From: an uncultured Aquimarina sp.
GTDB taxonomy: Bacteria > Bacteroidota > Bacteroidia > Flavobacteriales > Flavobacteriaceae
Direction: 5' to 3'
Assembly (NCBI GenBank): GCA_947496705.1
Contig: CANMDW010000026.1
Span: 1 to 64,000, forward strand
Length of the DNA: 64,000 nt
The translations under genes were made by a program, and so were the position numbers. How positions within the stretch are numbered: position 1 is the first letter of the stretch; each line of letters starts with the position of its first letter. Under the pieces are notes generated by a model, which saw nothing but the letters and a program-made list of their open reading frames with translations, searched no databases and was not told the DNA's origin. This document shows, piece by piece, positions 9,103 through 18,455 of this stretch.

Positions 9103-9204
9103 AATTATTGATTGACATTTTTGAGATATGACTTAAAGGGATAAAACAAAGAAATATAATAAAGCCAATCGCCCCAAATTATAATATGGTACTATAAACT
9201 AACT

Positions 9205-10326
9205 TCAGCGAAGTTCTTCTTTATATTTTACCGGCGTTTTTCCTGTAGCTTTTTTAAAGACTCTATTAAAAGTGCTTTTAGAACTAAACCCACAATCAAA
9301 TGCAATACCTAATAAAGTAATTTTGTCATACCTGTGATCCTTAAGTTTTTGAGTTACTGCTTCGACCCTGTATCCATTTACAAAATCTGAAAAACTTTTT
9401 TGCAGCCCTTCATTTATTATGCGAGAAACATTGTTCGGATGAAGTTCTAGCTCACTAGCTAAAACATTTAACGTTAATTCAGAATTCAAATAGAATAGGT
9501 TTGCTTCCATTTGTTCTTTGAGCCAATGTGATTTTTGTAAAATATCGTCAGATTGAACGGCTATTTTTCGTGACTTTTTTAACAATGGTTCCAAAAAAAT
9601 CACTTCAGGTCGCAAAAAACCCTCAGCACTTATCCATACTGTAATTATCGCCATGAGTATATAAAGAGGATAATAATGTTTTATATCTAGCTCATAGTCA
9701 AAAAAAAGAAAATCAACAAAGGTATAGGGAACCCATAAAAACCAAAGAACTGCTAAAATGATAAATAGTCGATATAGCCAACTTAAGTTATATAGGTGTT
9801 CATTACTATAGTTATCTTTTATCCAACTGTGGTAATTTTTAATAGCTTTTAACGAATAAAGACTATAGAGAATTACAGAAATTATTGAACCTAATTGTAA
9901 CAATGGACTTATTACAGAAAACATTACGGTATTATAATTTGGAATTCCTTTTTCAATACTTTCGAATCCTTGTACTATTGATACAATCAATTCTATAAAT
10001 ACAGGAACGAAATGAATTAGATGCTTTTTTTTAAAGTTAAAACTTCGATCAGTAATATACTTAGTATAGAAAAAGACACATGGGCCTAAAGCCAATGAAT
10101 ATTGAAGTGGAACTAAGTTTAAATATCCTATTGAGTCATAAAGCTTAAAATCTATCCCTAATACCCAACTATTCCATAGGGCTATGATAATAGGCACAAA
10201 ACCTAGAAATAGGTTTGCTTTATGGTTTATTCTCCTTACAAGAATTAATAATAATCCAAAAGTGATCCCTATGATTATAGAGATAAGAATTAAGAAATTA
10301 AAAATGTTAAATGGTAATTCAATCAT
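9205..10326 (-). CDS. AraC-family regulator with seven-helix membrane N-terminus
   Basis: In this 373-aa protein residues 1 to about 240 form around seven hydrophobic helices (NFLILISIIIGITFGLLLIL and later segments). The C-terminal 110 residues are an AraC helix-turn-helix pair (LASELELHPNNVSRIINEG..., then GIAFDCGFSSKSTFNRVFKKATGKTPVKYKEE). This layout is common in Flavobacteriia and suggests a membrane sensor tied directly to DNA binding. It lies 102 nt upstream of, and in the same direction as, the hydrolase gene at 7312-9102, which is a plausible target. The ligand is unknown. Confidence 0.9.
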   Translation of the reverse strand: MIELPFNIFNFLILISIIIGITFGLLLILVRRINHKANLFLGFVPIIIALWNSWVLGIDFKLYDSIGYLNLVPLQYSLALGPCVFFYTKYITDRSFNFKKKHLIHFVPVFIELIVSIVQGFESIEKGIPNYNTVMFSVISPLLQLGSIISVILYSLYSLKAIKNYHSWIKDNYSNEHLYNLSWLYRLFIILAVLWFLWVPYTFVDFLFFDYELDIKHYYPLYILMAIITVWISAEGFLRPEVIFLEPLLKKSRKIAVQSDDILQKSHWLKEQMEANLFYLNSELTLNVLASELELHPNNVSRIINEGLQKSFSDFVNGYRVEAVTQKLKDHRYDKITLLGIAFDCGFSSKSTFNRVFKKATGKTPVKYKEELR

Positions 10327-10553
10327 TTAATAATTATAATTAGTAATTAGTAAACATACACAAATAATAGATAGTTAAATTAATACAATTGCATGAAACT
10401 GCATACAGTAAAGAGTCGAGTTAAAATCTACGATTACTCATAAGAAAGATTTTTATTTTTCGAAAATTCTGTAAAATGAACGATTTATGGAACTAATTAA
10501 AGGTTAACATATTACCATTAAATCCTAAAATAAATACTTTACCTTCTTTTCGG

Positions 10554-11399
10554 TTAGCCTTTGTTCATACAGATTCGAAACCCTTGATCCGGCCCTATAC
10601 CGTTTGCTTCAAAATAATCCCTATCACTAACTTTCATGTAATTTTCGACCCCTATCCATCCTCCTCCTCTTTGGGAGCGAAATTGCCCAGATGGTATTTC
10701 ATAACTCTCAAACCAATCTTCGCACCATTCTCTAACATTGCCCGTCATGTCATACAGGCCAAGCTCATTTGGCTTTTTGGTACCCACAGGCCTCGTTCTA
10801 CAATTATTATTTTCTAAAATCTGGTAATTCCATTTTTCAGTTAAAACAGTATCCCCACAATTCCTCCAATACCAAGCTATTTTATCAATATTATTACTAC
10901 CGCTGTAAGAATAGTTTTTACTTAATTGCCCTCCTCCTGCAGCGTATTCCCATTCTGCCTCGGTAGGTAAACGATACCCATTGGCATTAGGAGATATTTT
11001 AATCATCCATTTGACACTGTCGAACTCAGATTTATTAAATGAATCTGTAGAATCTTTATAGATTTTATAATAAGGTTTAAGACCATCTTTCGTGCTTTTT
11101 TTAATGCAAAATTCAATACATTCATACCAGCTTACTGTTTCAACCGGGAGATTATTTCCTTTAAATTTGGATGGATTGCTTCCCATAATATCCGTCCATT
11201 CCTTTTGAGTAACCTCTGTTTTACCCATATAAAAATCGCTTATAAAAGCATTTCTATTATAGAGATTGGAGCTTTTGTTAATAAAAGTTCCCCCTTTTAT
11301 CAAAATAAGATTATTGTTGAGATTATTGTTTTTTTCTTCAGAACATGAGTAAACAAGTATTAAACTTATTATGAAAAACAGGAATAATGTCTTTTTCAT
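10554..11399 (-). CDS. SUMF1/formylglycine-generating-enzyme-like lipoprotein
   Basis: This 281-aa protein has a lipoprotein signal (FIISLILVYSC). The body is a full FGE-sulfatase domain: LIKGGTF, MGKTEVTQKEWTDIMG, LPVETVSWYECIEFC, GYRLPTEAEWEYAAGGG, GLYDMTGNVREWCEDWF, RGGGWIG and GFRIC. In Bacteroidota many such proteins are not true sulfatase-activating enzymes; related lipoproteins (GldJ/GldK) work in gliding or type IX secretion. No sulfatase gene is nearby. Cysteines occur at ECIEFC and GFRIC, but I cannot confirm the copper-binding pair of real FGE. It lies between the GH11 and AraC genes on the same strand. Confidence 0.87.
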   Translation of the reverse strand: MKKTLFLFFIISLILVYSCSEEKNNNLNNNLILIKGGTFINKSSNLYNRNAFISDFYMGKTEVTQKEWTDIMGSNPSKFKGNNLPVETVSWYECIEFCIKKSTKDGLKPYYKIYKDSTDSFNKSEFDSVKWMIKISPNANGYRLPTEAEWEYAAGGGQLSKNYSYSGSNNIDKIAWYWRNCGDTVLTEKWNYQILENNNCRTRPVGTKKPNELGLYDMTGNVREWCEDWFESYEIPSGQFRSQRGGGWIGVENYMKVSDRDYFEANGIGPDQGFRICMNKG

Positions 11400-11480
11400 T
11401 TATGAGTTACTATTTGATATTTATGGGCAACAGAATCATTATGTTATGCATAAAATGTATATACTTTATTTAGAAAAAGT

Positions 11481-11507
11481 ATAAGACCGTTACATCAACG
11501 GCCTTAT
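11481..11507 (-). terminator. Rho-independent terminator after the xylanase gene
   Basis: On the minus strand an 11-bp stem (ATAAGGCCGTT/AACGGTCTTAT, one G-U pair) with a 5-nt loop is followed by ACTTTTTCT. It sits 33 nt beyond the GH11 stop, which separates that gene from the downstream SUMF1-like gene. Confidence 0.7.
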
Positions 11508-11539
11508 TACAAATATTACATACTATAATAAAATAATTT

Positions 11540-12262
11540 TTACCAAACAGTTGCATTGATTTTTCCCCATCCTCCGCTATAGGATTCAATACCAAAAACT
11601 TGATAATCAAAATCTCTTAGGTTGCCCCATTGTGGTCTATGTCCACCATGATTATTCCAATGGTTAATATGTGCTTGCATATTCACTTTTTGGTTATTTC
11701 CTGTTGTAGCGCTGCCATGCTGACTTATATATTGATAAAATGTTTTAGTACCTAGAATTGAAGGAGCATTTGACCGTAACTGCTTTTTAAACTGATAATT
11801 TTTGCCGTTTGCGTTAAAATTCCGATTTTGATTCTGACCTGGAATATTTCCTTTTTCTACCACATAATATTCTATAAGTGGAGTTCTTGTCCAACCATAA
11901 ACACCCACAAAGTTATAAGCTCCTTGTAGAAGCCCTATATTGTAGTTTATAGTTCTCCCGCTACCAGTTCGCCAACCTTTACCTCCTACAATATCTTGAT
12001 TATTATCGTACTCAATTTGAAAATTCCCTGCGTATTGATTAGCATAAGGAAACGTAAGTCTACCCCATCCTCCTTCTTTGTATATGGTCCAAAAATAGCC
12101 TCCATTATTTCCATCAGTACGATTATCACTGATATAACCATTTGAATCTATAGATTTTTGCTGAACCTCTGCATTTTCTGGCAAGTTGTCGGTATCCAGA
12201 TTGTTTGTACAACTGGTAAATAAAAACATAAAAAATACTGTAATACTTACTATTTTTTTCAT
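11540..12262 (-). CDS. GH11 endo-1,4-beta-xylanase, lipoprotein
   Basis: I start at 12262, where a lipoprotein signal begins (MKKIVSITVF...LFTSC, Cys18). The 240-aa product carries the GH11 jelly roll from about residue 42 to the end: VGGKGWRTGSGRTINY, VGVYGWTRTPLIEYYVVE, NAPSILGTKTFYQYIS and FDYQVFGIESYSGGWGK. The nucleophile is Glu131 (PLIEYY) and the acid/base Glu226 (IESYSG). Family members cut internal beta-1,4 bonds of xylan. Cell-surface attachment through the lipid is inferred. GH11 is uncommon in marine Flavobacteriia, and no other xylan gene is in view, so it may have been acquired singly. Upstream DNA (12263-12724) is AT-rich with no gene that I can support. Confidence 0.93.
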   Translation of the reverse strand: MKKIVSITVFFMFLFTSCTNNLDTDNLPENAEVQQKSIDSNGYISDNRTDGNNGGYFWTIYKEGGWGRLTFPYANQYAGNFQIEYDNNQDIVGGKGWRTGSGRTINYNIGLLQGAYNFVGVYGWTRTPLIEYYVVEKGNIPGQNQNRNFNANGKNYQFKKQLRSNAPSILGTKTFYQYISQHGSATTGNNQKVNMQAHINHWNNHGGHRPQWGNLRDFDYQVFGIESYSGGWGKINATVW

Positions 12263-12724
12263 AATTAAATGATTTAAATTAGAATAATTCAAAAATTTTA
12301 CACCGAAAATCAATTAACACCTTTTTATAGGTAAAAAATTATCAATGCAATCATATTTGTGTTAAAATTTAACATTATTCTAAAATAGAATTCAAAAAAA
12401 CAAATACTTTATAATTCTACAGTTTTAATATTAAAATTCGCGAAAACTTTTCGTAAAATACGATCAATAGAATAATCATTTGATTATAAATACTTAACAA
12501 CAGGTTTCAGAAATTTATTTGATTTACTTTATTCTCTAAATAAATTGAAATTCCTCTTTTAAGCAATTCAAAATTATTACCGACTATTATTGATTCCTTG
12601 TAGCATAGAGATTTGTATGAATTATTCAAGCAAGTACCTCGAAACGATTATAGAACCAACTAATTCGGCTACACTTTATATCAAAAAGAGGTTCTTTGAA
12701 AAGTTATGCAGCCAAATATCTTTG

Positions 12725-13224
12725 TTATCTCCGCAACAAATCAATAGCATCTTCAACTTTCTTTACGGGCAGCTTACACAGTTCTTCTTGACAAACATAG
12801 ATATAGGTTTCATCTTTTACATATCTGTTTTTTAAATAGAGGGATTTTGCTTTCTACAGAAGTTCCAGCAATATAAACATTAGGTATATATTGTTTATGA
12901 AAGCTATTTACCACACCATCTGCATTTTTACCAACAACTGCAACCTCATAAAAAGGGTAGGTAACATTTAATAGTAACTTATTCCAAGTTAGAGTAACTA
13001 TTTGTATGCTCTTGTATTTTGGCCAATACTGAAGCTAACATATTTTTAGATTTCAATATTAGCTGTTGATGATAATTTATCAGTTCTAAACGAAATAAGT
13101 TATGTGCCATCACAGAATTTGGAGAAGGCAATACCCTATCATCAACTTTAACAATTTTTGAAATAAGTTGATCTTCTATAGTGTACAAAAACATCTCTAA
13201 TGATGTATCAAGAAAGTACTTGTT
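12725..13224 (-). pseudogene. C-terminal remnant of a YyaL/DUF255 thioredoxin-domain protein
   Basis: The minus strand encodes the C-terminal part of a YyaL-type protein across three frames: KYFLDTSLEMFLYT, VDDRVLPSPNSVMAHNLF, then NKLLLNVTYPFYEVAVVGKN, YIAGTSVESKIPLF, and finally KNRYVKDETYIYVCQEELCK to a stop at 12725-12727. Joining them needs removal of one T at AACTTGG (about 12985) and one A in the run before CAGATATG (about 12834). Intact members are about 680 residues with an N-terminal thioredoxin and a (alpha/alpha)6 barrel. Only about 165 residues remain. The gene is clearly dead; the N-terminal two thirds are gone. Confidence 0.8.
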
Positions 13225-13387
13225 TACTTTTATGCGGCGTTTAGAATGCTATTTGGTATTATATGGAGTCCATTAGCCAATTACACGAGGCCGACTTGTA
13301 ATGATTTTAAGATCAACACAATAAGGTTATTAAAGAACAGGTTTATAAACAGAGAGATCAGTATATTTCTTTTATAGAATTTTAAAA

Positions 13388-14158
13388 CTAAATCGTATGA
13401 AATAACTTAAAAACATCACTCCTATAAGTCTTACTTACCGGAATTTTTTTCTCCCCAATAAAGAGCATGTTTCCCTCGAATCCATTGACCAAATGGATAT
13501 TGACGACATAACTTCTATGGGTTCGTAAAAACTGGTTTAGTGGTAGTTCTGCTTCTATTTTCTTTAATACCGTAGAGTAAACAAATCGATCTGATGTGGT
13601 ATGTACCGTACAATAATTACTATCTGCTTGTAAAAACAAGATTTCCTTTAGAAGTACGCGTTCGAAATGATGGTCTTTTTTAAGAAATAAACTGTCTTTG
13701 ATTTGCAACACCTGATTATCAGCAACATCGAATTCTCGCCTTTCAAGCAATTCTTTTTCTGGTGTTTTGTTAGAAAAATTCATTAGTGCCAACTCTATGG
13801 CTACACTTACTTGACGATCATTGAATGGTTTGAGGATATAGGCATAAGGTCGTACACTTTTAGCACGTTCGACCAGGTGATTATCTGCATGCGAGGTTAG
13901 AAAAATAAAGGGAATATTGTACTGATTATTAATTATACGAGCCAATTCGATCCCATCGCGATTTCCTTTCAATATAATGTCGATTAATATAATGTCAATA
14001 TTGCGGTTTTCTGCAAGTAATTGTATAGCACTACTCACAGTCGGGGCAATACCTATTACTTCATAGTTAATAGCGGTTAATCTATAAGAGATGTCTTGAG
14101 CTAATACAATCTCATCTTCTACTATAAGTATCTTTACTTTTGATGGCTGGCCAATCAT
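13388..14158 (-). CDS. LytTR response regulator
   Basis: This 256-aa protein has a receiver domain at residues 8-125 (LIVEDE acidic pocket, phospho-acceptor Asp60 in IILIDIILKGN, Lys in YILKPFN) and a LytTR DNA-binding domain at about 160-255 (LQADSNYCTVHT, FLRTHRSYVVN). It begins 25 nt after the histidine kinase gene on the same strand, so kinase and regulator are a cognate pair. LytTR proteins bind direct repeats upstream of target promoters. Possible targets include its own operon and the divergent eCIS promoter, but this is inference from position only. Confidence 0.92.
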   Translation of the reverse strand: MIGQPSKVKILIVEDEIVLAQDISYRLTAINYEVIGIAPTVSSAIQLLAENRNIDIILIDIILKGNRDGIELARIINNQYNIPFIFLTSHADNHLVERAKSVRPYAYILKPFNDRQVSVAIELALMNFSNKTPEKELLERREFDVADNQVLQIKDSLFLKKDHHFERVLLKEILFLQADSNYCTVHTTSDRFVYSTVLKKIEAELPLNQFLRTHRSYVVNIHLVNGFEGNMLFIGEKKIPVSKTYRSDVFKLFHTI

Positions 14159-14183
14159 GATATTGTAAGGTTATAGTATAAAG

Positions 14184-15983
14184 TTAAGCTATTTTTATAT
14201 TTATATTCCATTGAGTCCCGTTACTATTTGATTTTTTTATAGTCCCTTCCAATTGCGCAATTAAAGAACCAATAAGCTTGATCCCAAAAGAATTATTTTT
14301 TTTACTTTCGATAGTAGTAAAACCTATCCCATTATCTATAACCTGCATATCCAAACGATCTTTGGCTTCTTCTACTATTATTACCTTGAGCCTTGGATGG
14401 TCTATGTTTTTATAAGCGTATTTGAGAGAATTAGTTATGAGTTCATTAATAATTAATGCAAGAGGTATAGCTATATCTATTTTGATACTAATGTCAGTGA
14501 TATCAAAGTCAGGTTTGAATCTGACACCATATCCATGAAAAAGACCTAATACTAATTCTTCGATATACTCCTTTACCCATATTCTGGTCTCCAAACCTTC
14601 CTGATACAGTTTTCTATGAACAAGAGATAGTGCTTCTACTCTATATTTTCCAGACACAATAGCTTCTTTTGCCGGATGCCCTGCAAGTTCATGACTTTGT
14701 AGATTAAGCAGGCTCGAGATCATCTGTAAGTTATTTTTTACCCGGTGATTCAATTCTCGCAATAATAAAGCTTTTTCTTGTTCTCGTTTGGAGATAATAT
14801 CCTTTTGATCAGATAAAATGCGATTAGTTTTTTTAATCTTTTTATTACCTAGATAGAGTAGATATGCAAAAAGAAACAATAATAAAACTCCTGTAATTAA
14901 TAAGATGACTGCATACCTTTGATTCTTATTGATGGTGTTGAGTAAACCTATTTCAGACTCACGCTTATCGATTTCATAACCAGATTTAAGTTGTTCTATT
15001 TTTTGAATATTTTCTTTGTTTACCAAACTATCCTGATATATCTGGTATAATTTCTGGTATTCTAATGCTTCCGAATATCGCTGTTGTTCTTCATAGAAAC
15101 CAGACAACATCATACTAAAATCTCGTATCTGTTCTTTAAGCCCGGCTTGCTTTGCCATTGTTAACGCTTCTATATATTTTCCTTCTGCGGGTAACCATTT
15201 CCCCTCTTTCCTGTGGATTTCTCCTAATTCGGCTAGATATACAGAAGTAGAATACGGATCTCCTAACTTGCTAAGAATCGCAATTGCCTCATTCAGGTTT
15301 TCTTTTGCCGATACCAACTTGTTTTGCTTAAAAAGAACCATCCCCAGGTTTCCTAATGAATAACTTTGTATGGTTTCATTTTTTATAAGGTCATTGAGTT
15401 TTAATGCCTGTTGAAAACTTGTTGCTGCACTATCCAAATGTCCTTTCAAACGATACGCTTCTCCAAGATTAAGAATAGTAAGTGCTAGGTATCCCTTTTC
15501 ATTAGAATTCAAATAAATACGTTTTGCCTTCTTTAAATACACAATAGCCAATTTAAAGTCTTCATCACTGATATAATTGTTTGCCAGTTGTGCATATGAG
15601 GCTGCTTGTTTTTCTTCCAATTCTAAGGATTCATATATTTGCAATGCTTGTAAAGAGGCTTGCAGAGATAGGCTATTATTTCCAAGCCTTAGTTCAACAA
15701 GACTGATTTCCTCTAAGGCAGCAGCTTTTAGCAAGGGCTCGTTAATTTCTGTAGCAATTTGTAAGGATTGTTTGGCAGAAGGCAGAGCAATACCGGGATC
15801 TGGATGAAAAAAAGCAATAGATGCTAATGTTATTGCATGCTCCTTTTTGGATAAATTACCAGTATCCAGAATATGTAGCAAACTATCTGCCTTTTCTATA
15901 TTTTGAGAAAAAGATAGTGCAGAATATAATAAGAGAACAAAAAATTGTTTTTTAAATATAACGGAATTTATATACGCATTCAT
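14184..15983 (-). CDS. TPR-containing sensor histidine kinase (HisKA_2 type)
   Basis: This 599-aa protein has an N-terminal signal/anchor (FFVLLLYSALSFSQ). Tetratricopeptide repeats fill about residues 35-320 (for example SLGNLGMVLFKQNKLVSAKENL), one membrane helix lies near 332-354 (VILLITGVLLLFLFAYLL), and a HisKA_2 dimerisation helix carries His413 in LRELNHRVKNNLQM. The HATPase_c domain has an N-box at NELITNSLKYAYK (about 508-520) and a DNGIGF G-box. The TPR part should face the periplasm. Its ATG overlaps the stop of the upstream 186-aa gene by one base (TAATG), indicating translational coupling. Confidence 0.92.
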   Translation of the reverse strand: MNAYINSVIFKKQFFVLLLYSALSFSQNIEKADSLLHILDTGNLSKKEHAITLASIAFFHPDPGIALPSAKQSLQIATEINEPLLKAAALEEISLVELRLGNNSLSLQASLQALQIYESLELEEKQAASYAQLANNYISDEDFKLAIVYLKKAKRIYLNSNEKGYLALTILNLGEAYRLKGHLDSAATSFQQALKLNDLIKNETIQSYSLGNLGMVLFKQNKLVSAKENLNEAIAILSKLGDPYSTSVYLAELGEIHRKEGKWLPAEGKYIEALTMAKQAGLKEQIRDFSMMLSGFYEEQQRYSEALEYQKLYQIYQDSLVNKENIQKIEQLKSGYEIDKRESEIGLLNTINKNQRYAVILLITGVLLLFLFAYLLYLGNKKIKKTNRILSDQKDIISKREQEKALLLRELNHRVKNNLQMISSLLNLQSHELAGHPAKEAIVSGKYRVEALSLVHRKLYQEGLETRIWVKEYIEELVLGLFHGYGVRFKPDFDITDISIKIDIAIPLALIINELITNSLKYAYKNIDHPRLKVIIVEEAKDRLDMQVIDNGIGFTTIESKKNNSFGIKLIGSLIAQLEGTIKKSNSNGTQWNINIKIA

Positions 15984-16543
15984 TACTTGAGTGCAGGAGG
16001 ATGATTTGAACTAATCTTTGCCAAAGGATCAATTATAAAATAATAATCCTTAAACGCATTTCCGTTAAGCTTCATCTTCAAAGAAAATATAATACTATAA
16101 GAAATAAAATAATCTTTGGAAACATCATCCACAACACTCATTTTTAACACATTAGGAGTATTAGCAGTAGCTTTTATATATAGAGAACCATCTGGAGCGA
16201 TAGTAGTTGTTCCTGTAGAAGTGGAAAAAATATTCTCCCACATGGTATATGGATCAATAGGATCATTCTCGTTATTATATTTTTTGCCTATATTTTGAAT
16301 CTTACAGTAGACTATTTTAGGAGAAGGGTTTGATTCTAATTCAAATGATAATCCTATTTCGATTGATTGCCCTTTATAAAATGTATTTAATTTAGGGGGA
16401 GTTATTTCTGCTAAAGAAGTAACAGGAAAAGGTTTAAATATAGTTCCCATACTAAGGTCAAAATTATCAACCGCTTCTGTCAAGAATTTTTTCTTAATTG
16501 TAAATGTAATTGTCTTTGTTAAGTTTTCCAGAGAGGTTTCCAT
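15983..16543 (-). CDS. Unknown 186-aa cytoplasmic protein, first gene of the kinase operon
   Basis: I do not recognise this protein. It has no signal peptide or membrane helix and is rich in beta-prone segments (IGLSFELES, GSLYIKATANTPNVLKMSV, YFISYSIIFSLKMK). It ends with a YYFIIDPLAKI motif followed by SSNHPPALK. The beta-sandwich look and the terminal DP motif faintly recall PixA/AidA inclusion-body proteins, but I would not assign it there. It is translationally coupled to the histidine kinase (TAATG) and is transcribed away from the eCIS cluster. It may be a ligand or partner for the kinase pathway; that is inference from the operon. Confidence 0.6.
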   Translation of the reverse strand: METSLENLTKTITFTIKKKFLTEAVDNFDLSMGTIFKPFPVTSLAEITPPKLNTFYKGQSIEIGLSFELESNPSPKIVYCKIQNIGKKYNNENDPIDPYTMWENIFSTSTGTTTIAPDGSLYIKATANTPNVLKMSVVDDVSKDYFISYSIIFSLKMKLNGNAFKDYYFIIDPLAKISSNHPPALK

Positions 16544-17017
16544 AGGAGTTAAGGTTTTAAATTAATATACCCTAATTACAGATAGTTAATTAAGGGAGAG
16601 ATATGTTTTGTGCTTTATATGGTATAATTTAATGAAAAAAACATTCATCAATTATAAAATTTTCATAATTTATTTTATGTGGGCAATTGACACGTTTAAG
16701 AGTCATCACCTCATGATAAGAGGTTGTCATTCACTTTTACAGGCCAACGGCTTAATTATATTCTTTTCTGATAACTCACACATACGATGCGTCGTAATAC
16801 GCTTAACTCATCTTTACTATACATTCACTAATTAAATGAGTTCGTTCACTCATTTATTTTCCTTTTTGGTTAATAATTAAACAAATTTGATCAATCACTA
16901 TAATGGTATGACCAAGAAAATGCTATAAGGCAAAGCTATAAAAGGCTGGTTGTGCACTGTTATTTATAAAATATGCATTAGGCAGGAAAAATAACACAAG
17001 AATAACGGATAGAAAAA
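16544..17017. other. Divergent intergenic region left of the eCIS cluster
   Basis: These 474 AT-rich bases separate the kinase operon (minus) from the first eCIS gene (plus). Promoters for both must lie here, but no Bacteroidota promoter pair (TTTG and TAnnTTTG at correct spacing) is clear enough to mark. I see no tRNA, att-like repeat or convincing gene. Confidence 0.5.
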
Positions 17018-17590
17018 ATGATACAAAAAGCACTTCAATTTACAAGTCAAACACTTGATCAGTTCCTCAAGAACAGATTTGAGTTGAGCGAAAATAAAGT
17101 GATTTTAAATGCTATTGTAGAGGGTAATGGTTCTATGCCACAAGTTAATCAAAATAAAGTAGTGATGTCACTTATTAATATAGAATGGGAGACTGTAAAA
17201 CCATTTTATGTTCGTAATCAAAAGTTATCCAACGGGAGTTTTTCTAGTATAAATCCTACAGAAAGATATAACCTGTATATACTAATAACGGCTAATCATG
17301 ATGATTATCAAGAAACCTTGAAATTCTTAAATACAAGCATCCTTTTTTTTCAGACACATCCTTCTATTGACTCAAGTTCCAACTCAAACCTCCCTAAAGG
17401 GATAAACAAGCTTGATTTTGAAATTGAAAAGATTGATTATTACCAAATGCACAATTTATGGAGCGCGATGGGAGCAAAATATCAACCCTCAGTTATTTAT
17501 AAAATGCGTTTGGTGAGCATCCAGGCAAATGAAACTACAGGATTTGATGCTGCAGTATCACAAAGTTCAAATTCAGCACATGTATCATGA
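17018..17590 (+). CDS. eCIS Pvc16/DUF4255 family protein (tube/sheath terminator-like)
   Basis: This 190-aa protein matches the Pvc16 N-terminal/DUF4255 family: an N-terminal helix (IQKALQFTSQTLDQFLKNRF), then VVMSLINIEWE, RYNLYILITANHDDYQETLKFLNTSI and a C-terminal KMRLVSIQ strand. In Afp and PVC, member 16 caps the tail tube at the distal end and ends sheath assembly. Here it is the first gene of the cluster rather than the last, as in many Bacteroidota eCIS loci. Its TGA overlaps the next ATG (ATGA). It should act during particle assembly in the cytoplasm. Confidence 0.85.
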   Translation: MIQKALQFTSQTLDQFLKNRFELSENKVILNAIVEGNGSMPQVNQNKVVMSLINIEWETVKPFYVRNQKLSNGSFSSINPTERYNLYILITANHDDYQETLKFLNTSILFFQTHPSIDSSSNSNLPKGINKLDFEIEKIDYYQMHNLWSAMGAKYQPSVIYKMRLVSIQANETTGFDAAVSQSSNSAHVS

Positions 17591-18426
17591 AAAGTAATTT
17601 TAAAATAGCATATCGAATAAAAGTTTTTCACTCCTATTTTAAAAACGGGATTTGTACCGGATTAACGTATCATCCGGCAACAACTACAAAACAACTTATA
17701 AAAAGATTCAAACTAAAGTTAATAAATGAAACCGAAGGATTTAGCTTTTATATAAATACCACAAAATCGATATCCGAATTTTTACGGTATGTTGCACAAA
17801 CCACAGGTAAAGACACCTTTGAATTTAATGTACAAACTAATACTCCTGATTTTTATCTTTTTACAGAACTTCCTGTAAATCGATTAGGAGAGTTGGTGTA
17901 TAATAGTCAATCTAAATCAAATACATACACCAATGGTAAAGTACAATTGCAAGAGGACTTTATATCTAAAAATGATGTTTCTCAACTTTTTAAATTGAAA
18001 ATACATTTTAAGGATATTATAAAGTATGAGGAAATGAACACTACCGCTTGTTTTGAAATAAAATTTAAATCCAGACCTACACAATGGAATTATTATATAA
18101 TTAATAAAAGCTCTCGGTGTTTTGATCAATTAACTATCAAAAGTAAATCCAATATACAATTTGAAGAACCACAAAACGTAACCCTTCAAAATGGTCAGCA
18201 AGCATTACTTTTTTCTTCAGGTTCTAATCTGATCCCTTTAACTGAAGTACCAACGTATTCATTTGATTTAGTAAATACAACACAACTTTCTACCATAACA
18301 AATAAGAAGACAGCAACTTCTAAAACGATCTTTAAAGGACTTCCTAATCCGAATCCTGATAGAATAAAAATACATCAAACCGATGGAACAACCTTAGTGT
18401 CATCATTAATGTATGTATATGTATAA
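17587..18426 (+). CDS. eCIS-associated unknown protein (279 aa)
   Basis: I do not recognise a family. The protein has no signal peptide; it is beta-rich with segments such as NFKIAYRIKVFHSYF at the N-terminus, LRYVAQTTGKDTFEFN, and a C-terminal KTIFKGLPNPNPDRIKIHQ. The start overlaps the DUF4255 gene (ATGA), and the sheath gene follows after 29 nt, so it belongs to the eCIS operon. The position between terminator and sheath suggests an assembly or structural accessory role. The repeated beta strands would fit a sandwich-like particle decoration, but this is a guess from composition. Confidence 0.7.
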   Translation: MKSNFKIAYRIKVFHSYFKNGICTGLTYHPATTTKQLIKRFKLKLINETEGFSFYINTTKSISEFLRYVAQTTGKDTFEFNVQTNTPDFYLFTELPVNRLGELVYNSQSKSNTYTNGKVQLQEDFISKNDVSQLFKLKIHFKDIIKYEEMNTTACFEIKFKSRPTQWNYYIINKSSRCFDQLTIKSKSNIQFEEPQNVTLQNGQQALLFSSGSNLIPLTEVPTYSFDLVNTTQLSTITNKKTATSKTIFKGLPNPNPDRIKIHQTDGTTLVSSLMYVYV

Positions 18427-18455
18427 ATAATTAACAATATAAATATGAGAGTTTT

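Noticed and set aside
10554..11399. True sulfatase-activating enzyme
   Set aside because: No sulfatase gene nearby, lipoprotein signal present, and the copper-binding cysteine pair cannot be confirmed.
12590..12835. Plus-strand small gene near 12.6-12.8 kb
   Set aside because: It overlaps the minus-strand YyaL remnant, which has clear homology.
16593..16835. Possible small genes in the intergenic region left of the eCIS
   Set aside because: Short frames there have no family pattern, odd composition and overlap likely promoter DNA.
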